From DASSUW01 sp963811895 (GTDB taxonomy: Bacteria; Actinomycetota; Thermoleophilia; Solirubrobacterales; Solirubrobacteraceae): 64,000 bases of DNA. A program made the translations under genes and the position numbers. The notes under the pieces were generated by a model that was given only the letters and a program-made list of their open reading frames with translations, was not told the DNA's origin and ran no database searches. Below are positions 24,762 to 34,409 of this stretch, piece after piece (within the stretch, counting starts at the first letter, position 1; every line of letters starts with the position of its first letter). The DNA lies in the NCBI GenBank assembly GCA_963811895.1, contig CAWETE010000002.1, forward strand, positions 1 to 64,000, read 5' to 3'.

Positions 24762-25122
24762 GGGCTTCCTCCGCCGCCTGGATGACGAACTCGAGGTCCA
24801 TGCCCGCCGAGGCGGCCACCGCCGCCGCCACCACGCCCTCGACCAGCGGTGCGTCGGCGAGCCGGGCTCGGTCGCCGTCGTCGTCGAGAACGGCGCGCAC
24901 GGTGAGGATCGCACTGCCGAGGTCGCCGAGGATGACGACGCCGTCGCCGGTCTCGGCGGTGTCGATCGCGGCGCGCACGCGGGCGCCGTCGGTGCCGAGA
25001 CCGCCGTCCACGTCGCCGCCCGCCGCCTCGATCCGCACGTCCGGCCCGGCCATCTGGCGCGCCAGCGCGGCCGCGCCCGCCGCTATGTCGGAGCTATGCG
25101 AGACGATGACGATCCCGACCAT
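24742..25122 (-). CDS. dhaM: PTS-dependent dihydroxyacetone kinase phosphotransferase DhaM (EIIA-like)
   Basis: 126 residues of the mannose-type EIIA fold: MVGIVIVSHSSDIAAGAAAL with the phospho-histidine, GTDGARVRAAI, VVILGDLGSAILTVRAVLD. In many species DhaM is a fusion with HPr and enzyme I domains; here the three activities are on separate genes. It is divergent from iclR, with the palindrome at 25148-25166 between the two start codons. No ribosome binding site is obvious before ATG 25122. Confidence 0.93.
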   Translation of the reverse strand: MVGIVIVSHSSDIAAGAAALARQMAGPDVRIEAAGGDVDGGLGTDGARVRAAIDTAETGDGVVILGDLGSAILTVRAVLDDDGDRARLADAPLVEGVVAAAVAASAGMDLEFVIQAAEEARGYSKL

Positions 25123-25147
25123 GGGCGGAGTCTAAAGTATCGAAGCC

Positions 25148-25166
25148 GATTCGACAATGCCGAATC
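25148..25166. promoter_or_regulatory. IclR-type palindromic operator at the dhaM/iclR divergent start
   Basis: GATTCGAC-AAT-GCCGAATC matches the perfect palindrome before glpF at 18 of 19 positions if the spacer is read on the opposite strand. It overlaps the ATG of iclR at 25157 and lies 26 bp upstream of the dhaM start, so one site could control both genes and give autoregulation. Confidence 0.65.
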
Positions 25167-25948
25167 TTGACCAACAGCTGAAACCTTCGAGCCGCCGCGG
25201 CACGATCCAGTCCGTGGACCGCGCTGCGCGCATCCTGAAGGCGCTGGCCTCCGGCCCGCGGCGGCTCGGCGTGTCGCAGCTCGCGGACCAGCTCGACCTC
25301 CAGCGCCCGACGGTCCACGGGCTGCTCCAGACGCTCCAGGCGCATGGCTTCGTCGAGCAGGACCGCGACTCCGACAAGTACCAGCTCGCGGCCGGGCTGC
25401 TCCATCTCGGTACCTCCTACCTCGACCACAACGAGCTCCGCGCCCGCTCGCTCGTGCACGCCGAGCGCCTGGCCGCCGAGGCCGGCGAGGCCGTCCGGGT
25501 CGGCGTCATGCACGGCTCATCCGTCGTCGTGGTGCACCACGTGTTCCGGCCCGACACCGCGTTCCAGGTGCTCGAGGTCGGCGCCCAGCTGCCGGTGCAC
25601 GCGAGCGCGCTCGGCAAGGCCATGCTGGCCTGGTCCGAGCCCGGGGCGCTCGACGAGCTCACCGCCGAGCCGCTGCCGCGGCTCACGCAGAAGACGCTGA
25701 CGGCGGCCGGCCTGCTCGAGGAGCTCGATCAGGTGCGCGAGCGCGGCATCGCGCGGGAACGCGACGAGGCCGTGCTCGGCGAGTCCAGCCTCGCCGCGCC
25801 GATCTTCGACCACGCCGGCCACGCCGTCGGCGCCATCGGCGTCGTCGGGGACACCCCGCGACTGCTCCCGCGCGCGGCGCCCAAGCGGATCGTCACGGCC
25901 GTCGCCGACGCCGCCCGCTCGATCTCGCGCGAGCTCGGGGCGCGCTAG
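25157..25948 (+). CDS. IclR-family transcriptional regulator of the glycerol/dihydroxyacetone island
   Basis: 263 residues. The N-terminal winged helix carries SVDRAARILKALASGPRRLG, SQLADQLDLQRPTVHGLLQT and LQAHGFVEQDRDSDKYQLA. The C-terminal GAF-like effector domain has GSSVVVVHHVF, LPVHASALGKAMLAW and a family-typical end. The likely ligand is glycerol-, dihydroxyacetone- or phosphate-related, from context only. The start codon sits inside a palindrome shared with the glpF promoter, so it is probably autoregulated and controls both arms of the island. Its 3' end overlaps the convergent dehydrogenase gene by 4 nt. Confidence 0.88.
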   Translation: MPNLDQQLKPSSRRGTIQSVDRAARILKALASGPRRLGVSQLADQLDLQRPTVHGLLQTLQAHGFVEQDRDSDKYQLAAGLLHLGTSYLDHNELRARSLVHAERLAAEAGEAVRVGVMHGSSVVVVHHVFRPDTAFQVLEVGAQLPVHASALGKAMLAWSEPGALDELTAEPLPRLTQKTLTAAGLLEELDQVRERGIARERDEAVLGESSLAAPIFDHAGHAVGAIGVVGDTPRLLPRAAPKRIVTAVADAARSISRELGAR

Positions 25949-27199
25949 AGCGACGCGCGGAGGATCGCGCCCAGCGCCTCGCCGTCGGCCTCGCGCGGCG
26001 CCACCACGAGCAGTCGCTGCTGCTTCAAGGCGCCCTCGACGAGCGCGTCGACGTCGCCGACGTCGTAGCCGAGCTCGCGGATGCCCGTCGGCGCGCCGAC
26101 GTCGCGCATGAGCTCGAGCAGCAGGTCCGGCAGCGTGTCCTCGCCGGCGTCCGGGAGCGGCTCGCCGGCCAGCAGCTCGGCAGCGCGGCGGTGGCGGTCG
26201 GGCGCCGCCTCGTAGGTGAAGCGGAACGCGGCCGGGGCGGTGACGATGACCGACTGGCCGTGCGGGATGAAGCCGTGGTCGTCCGGATAGCCCGGCGGCT
26301 GGTAGGAATGCTTCAAGCCCGCGATCGGATAGGCGCAGGCGTGCGGGATGTGCACGCCGGCGGCCCCGAACCCGATGCCCGCCAGCGAGGCGGCCAGCAT
26401 CATCCAGCCGCGCGCCTCCTCGTCCCCGCCGACGGCGTCGCGCAGGTAGCGCCCGCCGTACTCGAGCGCCTTGGCCGACCAGATGTCCGAGATCGGCGTC
26501 GATCCCTGGTAGGGCGGCCGGTCGCCCGGCGACTCGGGCCGCTCGCGCTCCGAGTAGGGCTTGGCCACGAACGACTCGGCGGCGTGGCAGATGACGTCGA
26601 GCCCGCACGAGGCGACCACCTCGGGCGGCAGCGACGCGGTCAGCTCGGGATCCACGATCGCCTGGTCGGGCCGCAGGTAGCGGTGCGAGATCCCGCGTCT
26701 TCACGTGCTGCTCGGGGATGTCGAGGATGGCGACGGTGGTCGCCTCCGCGCCCGAGCCGCAGGTGGTGGGGACGGCGAGCAGCGGCTTCAGCGGCCCCGG
26801 CGGCTTGCGGCCCTCACCGACCGGCGCGTTGACGTAGTCCATGATCTCGCCGCCGTGGGTGGCGATCAGGTCGGACACCTTCGCGGTGTCGATGCTGGAG
26901 CCGCCGCCGATCCCGACGAAGCCGTCGAAGCCGCCCTCCACGGCAAACGCGGCGGCCTCGCCGAACGACTCGTCGGTCGGCTCGACCCGCGCCCGGTCCC
27001 ACACCTCGACGGAGATCCCCGCCGCCTCGACCGACTCGCGCACGCGGCCGGTGATCCCGGCGGCCGCCACGCCGGGATCGGAGACCAGCATCGCCCGCTT
27101 GACGCCGAGCCGCTGCAGCTCCCAGCCGGCGTCGGCGGCCGCCCCGCGGCCGTACTTCAGCGGCGTCGCCTCGAGCGTAAAGACCTGCTCGCGCGTCAC
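25945..27199 (-). CDS. iron-containing alcohol dehydrogenase, HOT/ADHFE1-like (frameshifted)
   Basis: About 418 residues. N-terminal NAD-binding half: VGIGGGSSIDTAKVSDLIAT, AVPTTCGSGAEATTVAI. C-terminal metal half: GLDVICHAAESFV, GVHIPHACAYPIAGLKHSYQ, HGQSVIV. The HAYP-type region and the Pro-rich HSYQPPGYP loop match hydroxyacid-oxoacid transhydrogenase more than glycerol dehydrogenase. One extra C near 26696 breaks the frame between EQHVKTR and GISHRYLRPDQAIVDPEL; length is 3n+1. GTG 27199 overlaps the MFS stop (GTGA). A role in oxidising a glycerol-derived hydroxyacid or 4-hydroxybutyrate is possible. Confidence 0.8.
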
Positions 27200-28575
27200 C
27201 TCGTCTCAGCCGGCTCGCGGAAGCGCTCGCGGTCGAACCGGCGCTCGCGCACCAGCTCGCGCTCCTCGTCCTCGTCCTCGTGCACGTCCTTGTGGAGCGT
27301 CTCGGGCGCGAACAGCGTCGCGATCACCGAGACCAGGCCGAGGCCGACCATGTAGAGCGCGACCAGCATCGGGTCTCCGCCGTTGGCGGCCAGCAGCGCG
27401 GTCGCGATCAGCGGTGCGAAGCCGCCCGCGAACACCGACGCGAGCTGGTAGCCCAGCGACGCGCCGCTGTAGCGCACGCGCGTGCCGAACAGCTCGGAGA
27501 AGTAGGCGGCCTGCGGTCCGTACATGAGGTCGTGGCCGAGATTGATACCGATCGCGATCGAGATCCAGATCAGCACCGGCGACTCGGTGTTGATCAGCCC
27601 GAACAGCGGGAACGCCCACAGCGTCGTGATCACGGCGCCCGCGAGATAGAGGGGCTTGCGGCCGAAGCGATCGGACAGGTGGCCCCATAGCGGCACCGTG
27701 ACCAGGCCCAGCGCCGCGGCGATGATCACGCCGGTCAGCATCGTGCCCTTGGCCAGGCCGAGCTCCTCCTCGCCGTACGCGAGCACGAAGACGGTCAGGA
27801 TGTAGAAGCAGCCGTTCTCCCCGACGCGCATGCCCATCGCCGTCAGCACCTCGCGCGGGTACTTGCGCACGACGTCCACGATCGGCTTCGGAGCCTCGGT
27901 CTTGGTCTCCTTGACGCGCTCGAAGGCCGGCGACTCCATGATCCGCAGCCGGATGAAGAGTCCGACGCCGACCAGGATTGCGCTGGCCAGGAACGGCACG
28001 CGCCAGCCCCACGACATGAAGGCGGCTTCCGACGTCATCGCCTGCACGAGCGCGAAGGCGCCGGTCGACAGCAGCAGGCCCGCGGGCACGCCCATCTGCG
28101 GCCAAGCACCGAAGAAGCCGCGGCGTCCCTTCGGCGCGTGCTCGACGGACATGAGCACCGCGCCGCCCCACTCGCCGCCGACGCCGATGCCCTGTGCGAA
28201 GCGCAGGACCACGAGCAGGATCGGCGCCATGAGTCCGATCGAGGTGAACGTCGGCAGCACGCCGATGAGGAACGTCGCGATCCCCATGATGAGCAGCGAC
28301 AACACGAGCATCGACTTGCGGCCGATGCGGTCGCCGAAGTGCCCGAACACGACGCCGCCGATCGGCCGCGCGGCGAAGCCCACCGCGTAGGTGCCGAGAG
28401 CCAGCAGCGTTCCGATCAGCGGCTCGGACTCGGGGAAGAACAGCTCCCCGAAGACCAGCGCAGCGGCCGTGCCGTACAGGAAGAAGTCGTACCACTCGAT
28501 GGTGGTACCGATGAAGCTGGCGGTAGCGACCTTCTTGATCGATTGAGTCCCGCCCCCACGCTCAGCAGCGTCCAT
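27196..28575 (-). CDS. MHS-family metabolite/proton symporter (MFS)
   Basis: 459 residues with twelve helices. Signature text is GTTIEWYDFFLYGTAAALVF, ARPIGGVVFGHFGDRIGRKS and RFAQGIGVGGEWGGA, typical of the metabolite:H+ symporter subfamily that imports dicarboxylates, shikimate, proline/betaine or alpha-ketoglutarate. The tail is strongly acidic and basic (HEDEDEERELVRERR). It is coupled to the downstream HOT-like dehydrogenase by a GTGA overlap, suggesting uptake and oxidation of the same organic acid. Confidence 0.9.
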   Translation of the reverse strand: MDAAERGGGTQSIKKVATASFIGTTIEWYDFFLYGTAAALVFGELFFPESEPLIGTLLALGTYAVGFAARPIGGVVFGHFGDRIGRKSMLVLSLLIMGIATFLIGVLPTFTSIGLMAPILLVVLRFAQGIGVGGEWGGAVLMSVEHAPKGRRGFFGAWPQMGVPAGLLLSTGAFALVQAMTSEAAFMSWGWRVPFLASAILVGVGLFIRLRIMESPAFERVKETKTEAPKPIVDVVRKYPREVLTAMGMRVGENGCFYILTVFVLAYGEEELGLAKGTMLTGVIIAAALGLVTVPLWGHLSDRFGRKPLYLAGAVITTLWAFPLFGLINTESPVLIWISIAIGINLGHDLMYGPQAAYFSELFGTRVRYSGASLGYQLASVFAGGFAPLIATALLAANGGDPMLVALYMVGLGLVSVIATLFAPETLHKDVHEDEDEERELVRERRFDRERFREPAETR

Positions 28576-28623
28576 GGTTCCTCGCCTCCCTCGCGGTCAG
28601 GTAACCGCAGAGAGGCCTACCCG

Positions 28624-29598
28624 TCACAAAGGACGACCGAACCAGGCGAGCGAGAGCGCTCCGCCGGCCAGCAGCAGCACGATGGCGCCGCCTGCAAAGG
28701 CAGCCGTGACCTCGCGCTCGACCGGCCGCGAGGAGAGCCGGGTGCCCAAGTTGGCGTAGATGGACTCGAGTCGCGCCGCGTCGGGGGCGGCGAAGTAGCG
28801 GCCGCCGGTGATGCGGGCGATCTCCCGCAGCGTCTCGGTGTCGGGCGGCACGAGGATGCGCTGGAGCCCGCCGAACTGGTCGCGCACCTCGACCTCGCCG
28901 GACGGAGTGCCTAGCGCGATCGCGAAGATGGGGACCTTCAGCCGCTGCGCCTCGCGCGCGACCTCGAGCGGCGAGATGCTGCTCTGCGTGTCCTTGCCGT
29001 CCGACAGCAGCACGAGCACGGCGGGCAGCCGCCGCGTGCCCGTCCCGCGCTCGTTCGGCACCGGCGCCCGCGCCAGCTCGAGCGCGCGCTGGAGGCCGAC
29101 CGCCATCGCGGTGCCGCCCTCCGCCTGCAGCCGGTCGAGCGCCCCGCGCACCGGCGAGCGGTCGGTGGTCGGCGGCGCCTGGATCTGCGCGAAGTCGGCG
29201 AACGTCACCATGCCGAGGCGGAACGTCTCGGGCAGCTCGTCGGTCAGCCGTCGCGCGGCCTTGACGGCCGCGGTCAGCCGGTCGGGCTCGACGTCGTTGG
29301 CGTTCATCGAGCCCGAGATGTCGGTGACCATCACCACGGTCGCGGCGCGCTGCGGCGCGGCCACCGTGCGCTGCGGACGGGCGAGGGCGATCACCAGCGT
29401 GGCCAGCGCGAGCAGGATCAGCAGCGGCGGGATGTGCCGGCGCCAGCCCGGGCGGGCGGTGACGAGGTTGGGGAGCAGCGCCGGGTTCGCGAACGTCGCC
29501 GCCTCGCGCCGGCGCCGCCGCTGCATCGACAGGTAGGCGAGCGCGGCCAGCGGGATGAGGATCAGCCCGGCGAGCATGACGGGCTCGCGGAAGCTCAT
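28624..29598 (-). CDS. VWA-domain membrane protein (BatA/BatB-like), second copy
   Basis: 324 residues: two N-terminal membrane helices (EPVMLAGLILIPLAALAYLS and HIPPLLILLALATLVIALA), a von Willebrand A domain with MIDAS motif VTDISGSMNAND and VLLSDGKDTQSS, and a C-terminal membrane helix. It is the last gene of the operon and overlaps DUF58 by 4 nt. It is about the same length and architecture as the VWA gene at 30611-31579, so the two are probably duplicates. Likely forms a membrane complex with the MoxR ATPase. Confidence 0.9.
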   Translation of the reverse strand: MSFREPVMLAGLILIPLAALAYLSMQRRRRREAATFANPALLPNLVTARPGWRRHIPPLLILLALATLVIALARPQRTVAAPQRAATVVMVTDISGSMNANDVEPDRLTAAVKAARRLTDELPETFRLGMVTFADFAQIQAPPTTDRSPVRGALDRLQAEGGTAMAVGLQRALELARAPVPNERGTGTRRLPAVLVLLSDGKDTQSSISPLEVAREAQRLKVPIFAIALGTPSGEVEVRDQFGGLQRILVPPDTETLREIARITGGRYFAAPDAARLESIYANLGTRLSSRPVEREVTAAFAGGAIVLLLAGGALSLAWFGRPL

Positions 29599-30602
29599 GC
29601 CAGCGACTCCCGGTCGTCGTCCTCGACGGGCGGGCGGGGACGGCCCGCTCGCGCCGCCGCCACCGCGCGCGCCGGCGAGGTCGCCCGCAGCGCCGCCTCG
29701 CCGCGCCGCAGGTGGGCGGCGAGGTCGCGCAGCCAGTCACCCTCGGTGGACAGCACGAGGTGGTCGGCGCCGGCGCGGCGCAGCGTGGCCGCCACCTCCT
29801 CGCGCTCCTCGGCCGCCGCCTTCGCGAAGCGGCGCCGCACGCTGCGGCGGCTGGTGTTGACCTGGAGCTGGCGGCCGGTCTCGGGATCGACCAGCCAGAG
29901 GTCGCCCATCGGGGTCAGCTCCATCTCGCGCGGGTCGCGGATCTCGACGGCGAGCACGCCGTGCCGCGCGCGCAGCGCCCGGATCGGCCCCTCCCAGTCG
30001 CGCCCGCCGCGGAAGTCCGAGACCAGCACCACGAGCCCGCGCTGGCGGGCGACGGCGGCCGTGGCCGCGATCGCGGCGCCCAGCGAGGTGGCGCCGGCGC
30101 CGTCCTCCTCGGGCTCCCGGCGCAGCTCGGCCAGCAGCTGGAGCAGCCCGATCCGGCCCTGGCGCGGGCGCATCACCTTCGGGGCGCCGCCGCCGAACGC
30201 CACCACGCCGAGCCGGTTGCCGCGCCGGCTCGCCACGTGGCCGACCGCGATCGCCACGCCCTCGGCGACGTCGGCCTTGCGGCGCTCGGCGGTGCCGAAG
30301 GTCATCGAGGCCGAGGTGTCGAGCACCAGCCAGGCGGTCAACGCGCGCTCGCCGACGTGCACGCGCACGTGCGGCTCGCGCATGCGCGCGGTCACGTTCC
30401 AGTCGATGTGGCGGACGTCGTCGCCCGGGAAGTAGGGGCGGATCATGGCCAGCTCGGTGCCGGCCCCGACCTGCGGGGTCAGGTGCTCGCCCGGCACGAG
30501 GCTCTCCACGCGCCGCAGCACGGCGAGGTCGAGCGAGCGCAGGACGGCGGGCGGGACCGGTCCCGGCCCGGGCCGCTCGGGCGTGCGCTCCACGTTCGGC
30601 AT
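29595..30602 (-). CDS. DUF58 domain protein
   Basis: 335 residues. DUF58 signature YFPGDDVRHIDWNVTARM, then a VWA-like fold with LDTSASMTFG and VVLVSDFRGG. ATG 30602 is preceded by GAGGCGGGGG and follows the VWA stop by 8 nt; the open frame continues upstream but antisense-like and unlike the family. DUF58 proteins are encoded with MoxR ATPases and VWA proteins in most bacteria and are thought to be part of the same chaperone-like or stress complex. Here it sits between two VWA genes. Confidence 0.92.
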   Translation of the reverse strand: MPNVERTPERPGPGPVPPAVLRSLDLAVLRRVESLVPGEHLTPQVGAGTELAMIRPYFPGDDVRHIDWNVTARMREPHVRVHVGERALTAWLVLDTSASMTFGTAERRKADVAEGVAIAVGHVASRRGNRLGVVAFGGGAPKVMRPRQGRIGLLQLLAELRREPEEDGAGATSLGAAIAATAAVARQRGLVVLVSDFRGGRDWEGPIRALRARHGVLAVEIRDPREMELTPMGDLWLVDPETGRQLQVNTSRRSVRRRFAKAAAEEREEVAATLRRAGADHLVLSTEGDWLRDLAAHLRRGEAALRATSPARAVAAARAGRPRPPVEDDDRESLA

Positions 30603-30610
30603 CCCCCGCC

Positions 30611-31579
30611 TCACGGCAGCCGCCCTCCGCGCGCCATCGCCGCCACCATCCCGAACACCAGCAGCGCCAGGGCGCCGCCGGCGAACGCCGCGGTCACCTC
30701 CTGCTTCTCGTGCTTGGTCGCCAGCCGCGTGCCGAGGCCGCGGTAGATCTCGGTCAGGCGCTGCGCGTCGGCTGCCTCGTAGAAGCGGCCGCGCGTCTCG
30801 CGCGCGATCTCCTGCAGCGTCGACGTGTCGGGCGGCACCGGCTCGCGCCATACGGTGCCGTCCTTGCGCGTGTGCTCGATGAACCCCTGCTGGGTCCCGA
30901 GCGCGACCGTGTAGACCGGGATCCGCAGCCGGCGGGCGCGCTCGGCGACCGTGATCGGATCCTCGTCGCCGGCCGTGTTGGCGCCGTCGGACAGGAGCAC
31001 GATCGCGGCCGGCAGGCGCTGCGGCAGGCCGAGCTCGTTGGCCACGGGGGTGCGGGCGGCCTCGAGCCCGAGCGCGAGCCCGTCGCCCATCGCCGTCTTG
31101 CCGCCGAAGGCGAGCCCCTCGAGACCGGCGCGCACGCGCGCCTTGTCCGTCGTCGGCTCCACCAGCAGCTCGGCCGTGGTGCCGAAGCCGACGAGCCCGA
31201 GCCGGAAGTCGCGCGGCAGCTTGTCGGCCAGCGTGCGGCCGGCCTCCTTGGCCGCGGTCAGGCGGTCCGGGTTGACGTCGGTGGCGAACATCGAGCCGGA
31301 GGTGTCGGTGACCATCACCACCATCGCCTGCCGCTGCTCGGCGGCCACCGTGCGCTCCGGCCGCGCCAGCGCGATCAGCAGCGCGACCAGCGCGAGCAGG
31401 GCGAGCAGCGCCGGGATGTGCCGCGTCCAGCCCACGCGCGCGGCGACCGAGGCGAGGACGTCGACGTTCGTGTAGCGCACGGCGAAGCGGCGCTGCCGGC
31501 GCTGCGCGACGACGTAGGCGACCAGCGCGAGCGGTACGAGCGCCAGCCCCGCGAGCAGGAGCGGCTCCCGGAACGTCAT
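30611..31579 (-). CDS. VWA-domain membrane protein (BatA-like), first copy
   Basis: 322 residues: N-terminal helices, MIDAS VTDTSGSMFATD, then LVGFGTTAELLVEPTTDKAR and IVLLSDGANTAGDE, and a C-terminal helix before the GGRLP end. It starts directly after moxR (stop at 31580). The architecture matches the second copy at 28624-29598. Confidence 0.92.
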   Translation of the reverse strand: MTFREPLLLAGLALVPLALVAYVVAQRRQRRFAVRYTNVDVLASVAARVGWTRHIPALLALLALVALLIALARPERTVAAEQRQAMVVMVTDTSGSMFATDVNPDRLTAAKEAGRTLADKLPRDFRLGLVGFGTTAELLVEPTTDKARVRAGLEGLAFGGKTAMGDGLALGLEAARTPVANELGLPQRLPAAIVLLSDGANTAGDEDPITVAERARRLRIPVYTVALGTQQGFIEHTRKDGTVWREPVPPDTSTLQEIARETRGRFYEAADAQRLTEIYRGLGTRLATKHEKQEVTAAFAGGALALLVFGMVAAMARGGRLP

Positions 31580-32605
<1,026 letters not shown>

Positions 32606-32614
32606 CCGTCTCTC

Positions 32615-33648
32615 CTAGGGATTCGCCTGCTCCGGCTGCTCGCCGAGCGTCACCGTGAGGGTACGCCGTTCTCCGCCGCGCTCGACGATCACACGCACCT
32701 CGTCACCCGGGCGGCGGGCGTTCACCACTGCCGAGACGTCGTCCGGGTCGCGCACCGGCTGGTCGTTGATCTCGACGATCGTGTCGCCCTCGCGGAGGCC
32801 GGCCTTGGCGGCCGGGCCGTTCGCGATGACGCCGCCGACCGCGGCGCCGCCCTCGGGAGCGGGGCCGCTGGAGACGCCGAGGAAGGCGCGCTCGGGGTCC
32901 TCGCCCTTCTCGAGCGCGGGCAGCGAGCGCTTGATCTCGTCGACCGGGACGGCGAATCCGACGCCGCTGTTGGCGTTGCCCCCGCCCGTGCGGATCTGCG
33001 AGTTGACGCCGATCACGCGGCCCTGCTCGTCCAGCAGCGGGCCGCCCGAGTTGCCGGGGTTGATGGCGGCGTCGGTCTGGATGGCGCCGGAGATCGAGAA
33101 GCCGTTCGGCGCCTCGATCGTGCGGCCGAGGGCGGACACGATGCCCGCGGTCACGGTGCCGGAGAGCCCGAACGGGCTGCCGATGGCGATCGCCGGGATC
33201 GCCGGGCCGGAGGTTCTCGGAGGCGCCGAGCTCGAGCGGCTGCAGCTCGTCGCCGACCCTGTCGGGATCGACCTTGAGCAGCGCGAGGTCGACCGACGGG
33301 TCGGTTCCGAGCAGCTTCGCCTCGACCGGCTTGCCGTTCTCGCCGAAGCGCACGCGGTACCCGCTCGCGGCCTCGACGACATGGTCGTTGGTGATGATGT
33401 GGCCCTCGTCGTCGATCAGGAATCCCGAGCCGGAGGCAGCTCTGGCCGGCCTGCACGAAGACGACGCCGGCGGAGACTCGCTCGTAGAGCGCGGCGACGT
33501 CGAGCGCGTCGCCGGGCGTCACGCGCGGCGCCTCCGTCGCGCGAGCGGGTGGCTCGGCCTCGTCGTCGAACGCGCCCGAGAGGGCGAGGACACCGACGAC
33601 GGCGCCGACCGACACCGCGCCGGCGATGAAGAACAGCAGCCGGCTCAT
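32615..33648 (-). CDS. HtrA/DegP-like serine protease with PDZ domain (frameshifted)
   Basis: About 344 residues: an N-terminal membrane anchor (MSRLLFFIAGAVSVGAVVGV), trypsin-like domain with catalytic His in IITNDHVVEA, Asp in SVDLALLKVD and Ser in NPGNSGGPLL, then a PDZ domain (VIANGPAAKAGLREGDTIVE). Two single-base insertions, near 33445 and 33218, split it over three frames; removing one C at each gives VQAGRAASGSGFLIDDEGH and ASENLGPAIPAIAIGSPFG. Length is 3n+2, as expected for two insertions. It is divergent from an MprAB-like two-component system, as pepD is linked to mprAB in mycobacteria. Confidence 0.85.
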
Positions 33649-33734
33649 GCCGGCACATTTTGAGCGCTCCGCCGTCAGGACGGGATAAAGGCGCTCTTCG
33701 GTTGCTCTTATGTCCGGCGCGTCATGATCGGGCG

Positions 33735-34409
33735 ATGACGCGCGTGCTGGTGGTCGACGACGAGCCGGCGGTCCGCGTCGCGCTCGAGCGCGCGCTGCGG
33801 CTCGAGGCCTACGACGTCGAGCTGGCGGCCGACGGGCGCGAGGCCCTGGAGCGCCTGGCGGCGGGCGCTCCCGACGCGGTGGTGCTCGACGTGGCGATGC
33901 CGCATCTGGACGGGCTCGAGGTGTGCCGCCGGCTGCGCGACGCCGGCGACCGCACGCCGGTGCTCATGCTGACCGCGCGCGACGCCGTCGACGACCGTGT
34001 GGCGGGGCTCGACGCGGGTGCCGACGACTATCTGGTCAAGCCCTTCGCGCTGAAGGAGCTCAAGGCGCGGCTGCGCGCGCTGCTCCGGCGGACCGGCCCG
34101 GCCGGCGAGGGGCCGCTGCGCTTCGCCGACCTCGTGCTCGACCCGGTCTCGTACGAGGTCCACCGCGGCGAGCGCCGGATCGAGCTCTCGCGCACCGAGT
34201 TCCACCTGCTCGCACTGTTCCTCGAGCACCCGCGGCAGGTCCTCACCCGCGGCCAGATCTTCGAGCGCGTGTGGGGCTACGACTTCGGGACCGGCTCGAA
34301 CGCGCTCGGCGTCTACGTCGGCTACCTGCGGCGCAAGACCGAGGCCGGCGGCGAGCCGCGGCTGCTGCACACGGTGCGCGGCGTCGGCTACGTGCTCAAG
34401 GAGAGCTGA
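33735..34409 (+). CDS. OmpR-family response regulator (MprA-like)
   Basis: 224 residues. Receiver domain with VLVVDDEPAVRVAL, phospho-acceptor VVLDVAMPHLDGLE, LTARDAVDD and the conserved Lys in DYLVKPFALKEL. The C-terminal winged helix has ELSRTEFHLLALFLEHPRQV and VYVGYLRRKTEAGG. ATG 33735 opens the receiver domain. The stop overlaps the kinase start (TGATG). Divergent from the htrA-moxR operon, which is its most likely target. Confidence 0.93.
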   Translation: MTRVLVVDDEPAVRVALERALRLEAYDVELAADGREALERLAAGAPDAVVLDVAMPHLDGLEVCRRLRDAGDRTPVLMLTARDAVDDRVAGLDAGADDYLVKPFALKELKARLRALLRRTGPAGEGPLRFADLVLDPVSYEVHRGERRIELSRTEFHLLALFLEHPRQVLTRGQIFERVWGYDFGTGSNALGVYVGYLRRKTEAGGEPRLLHTVRGVGYVLKES

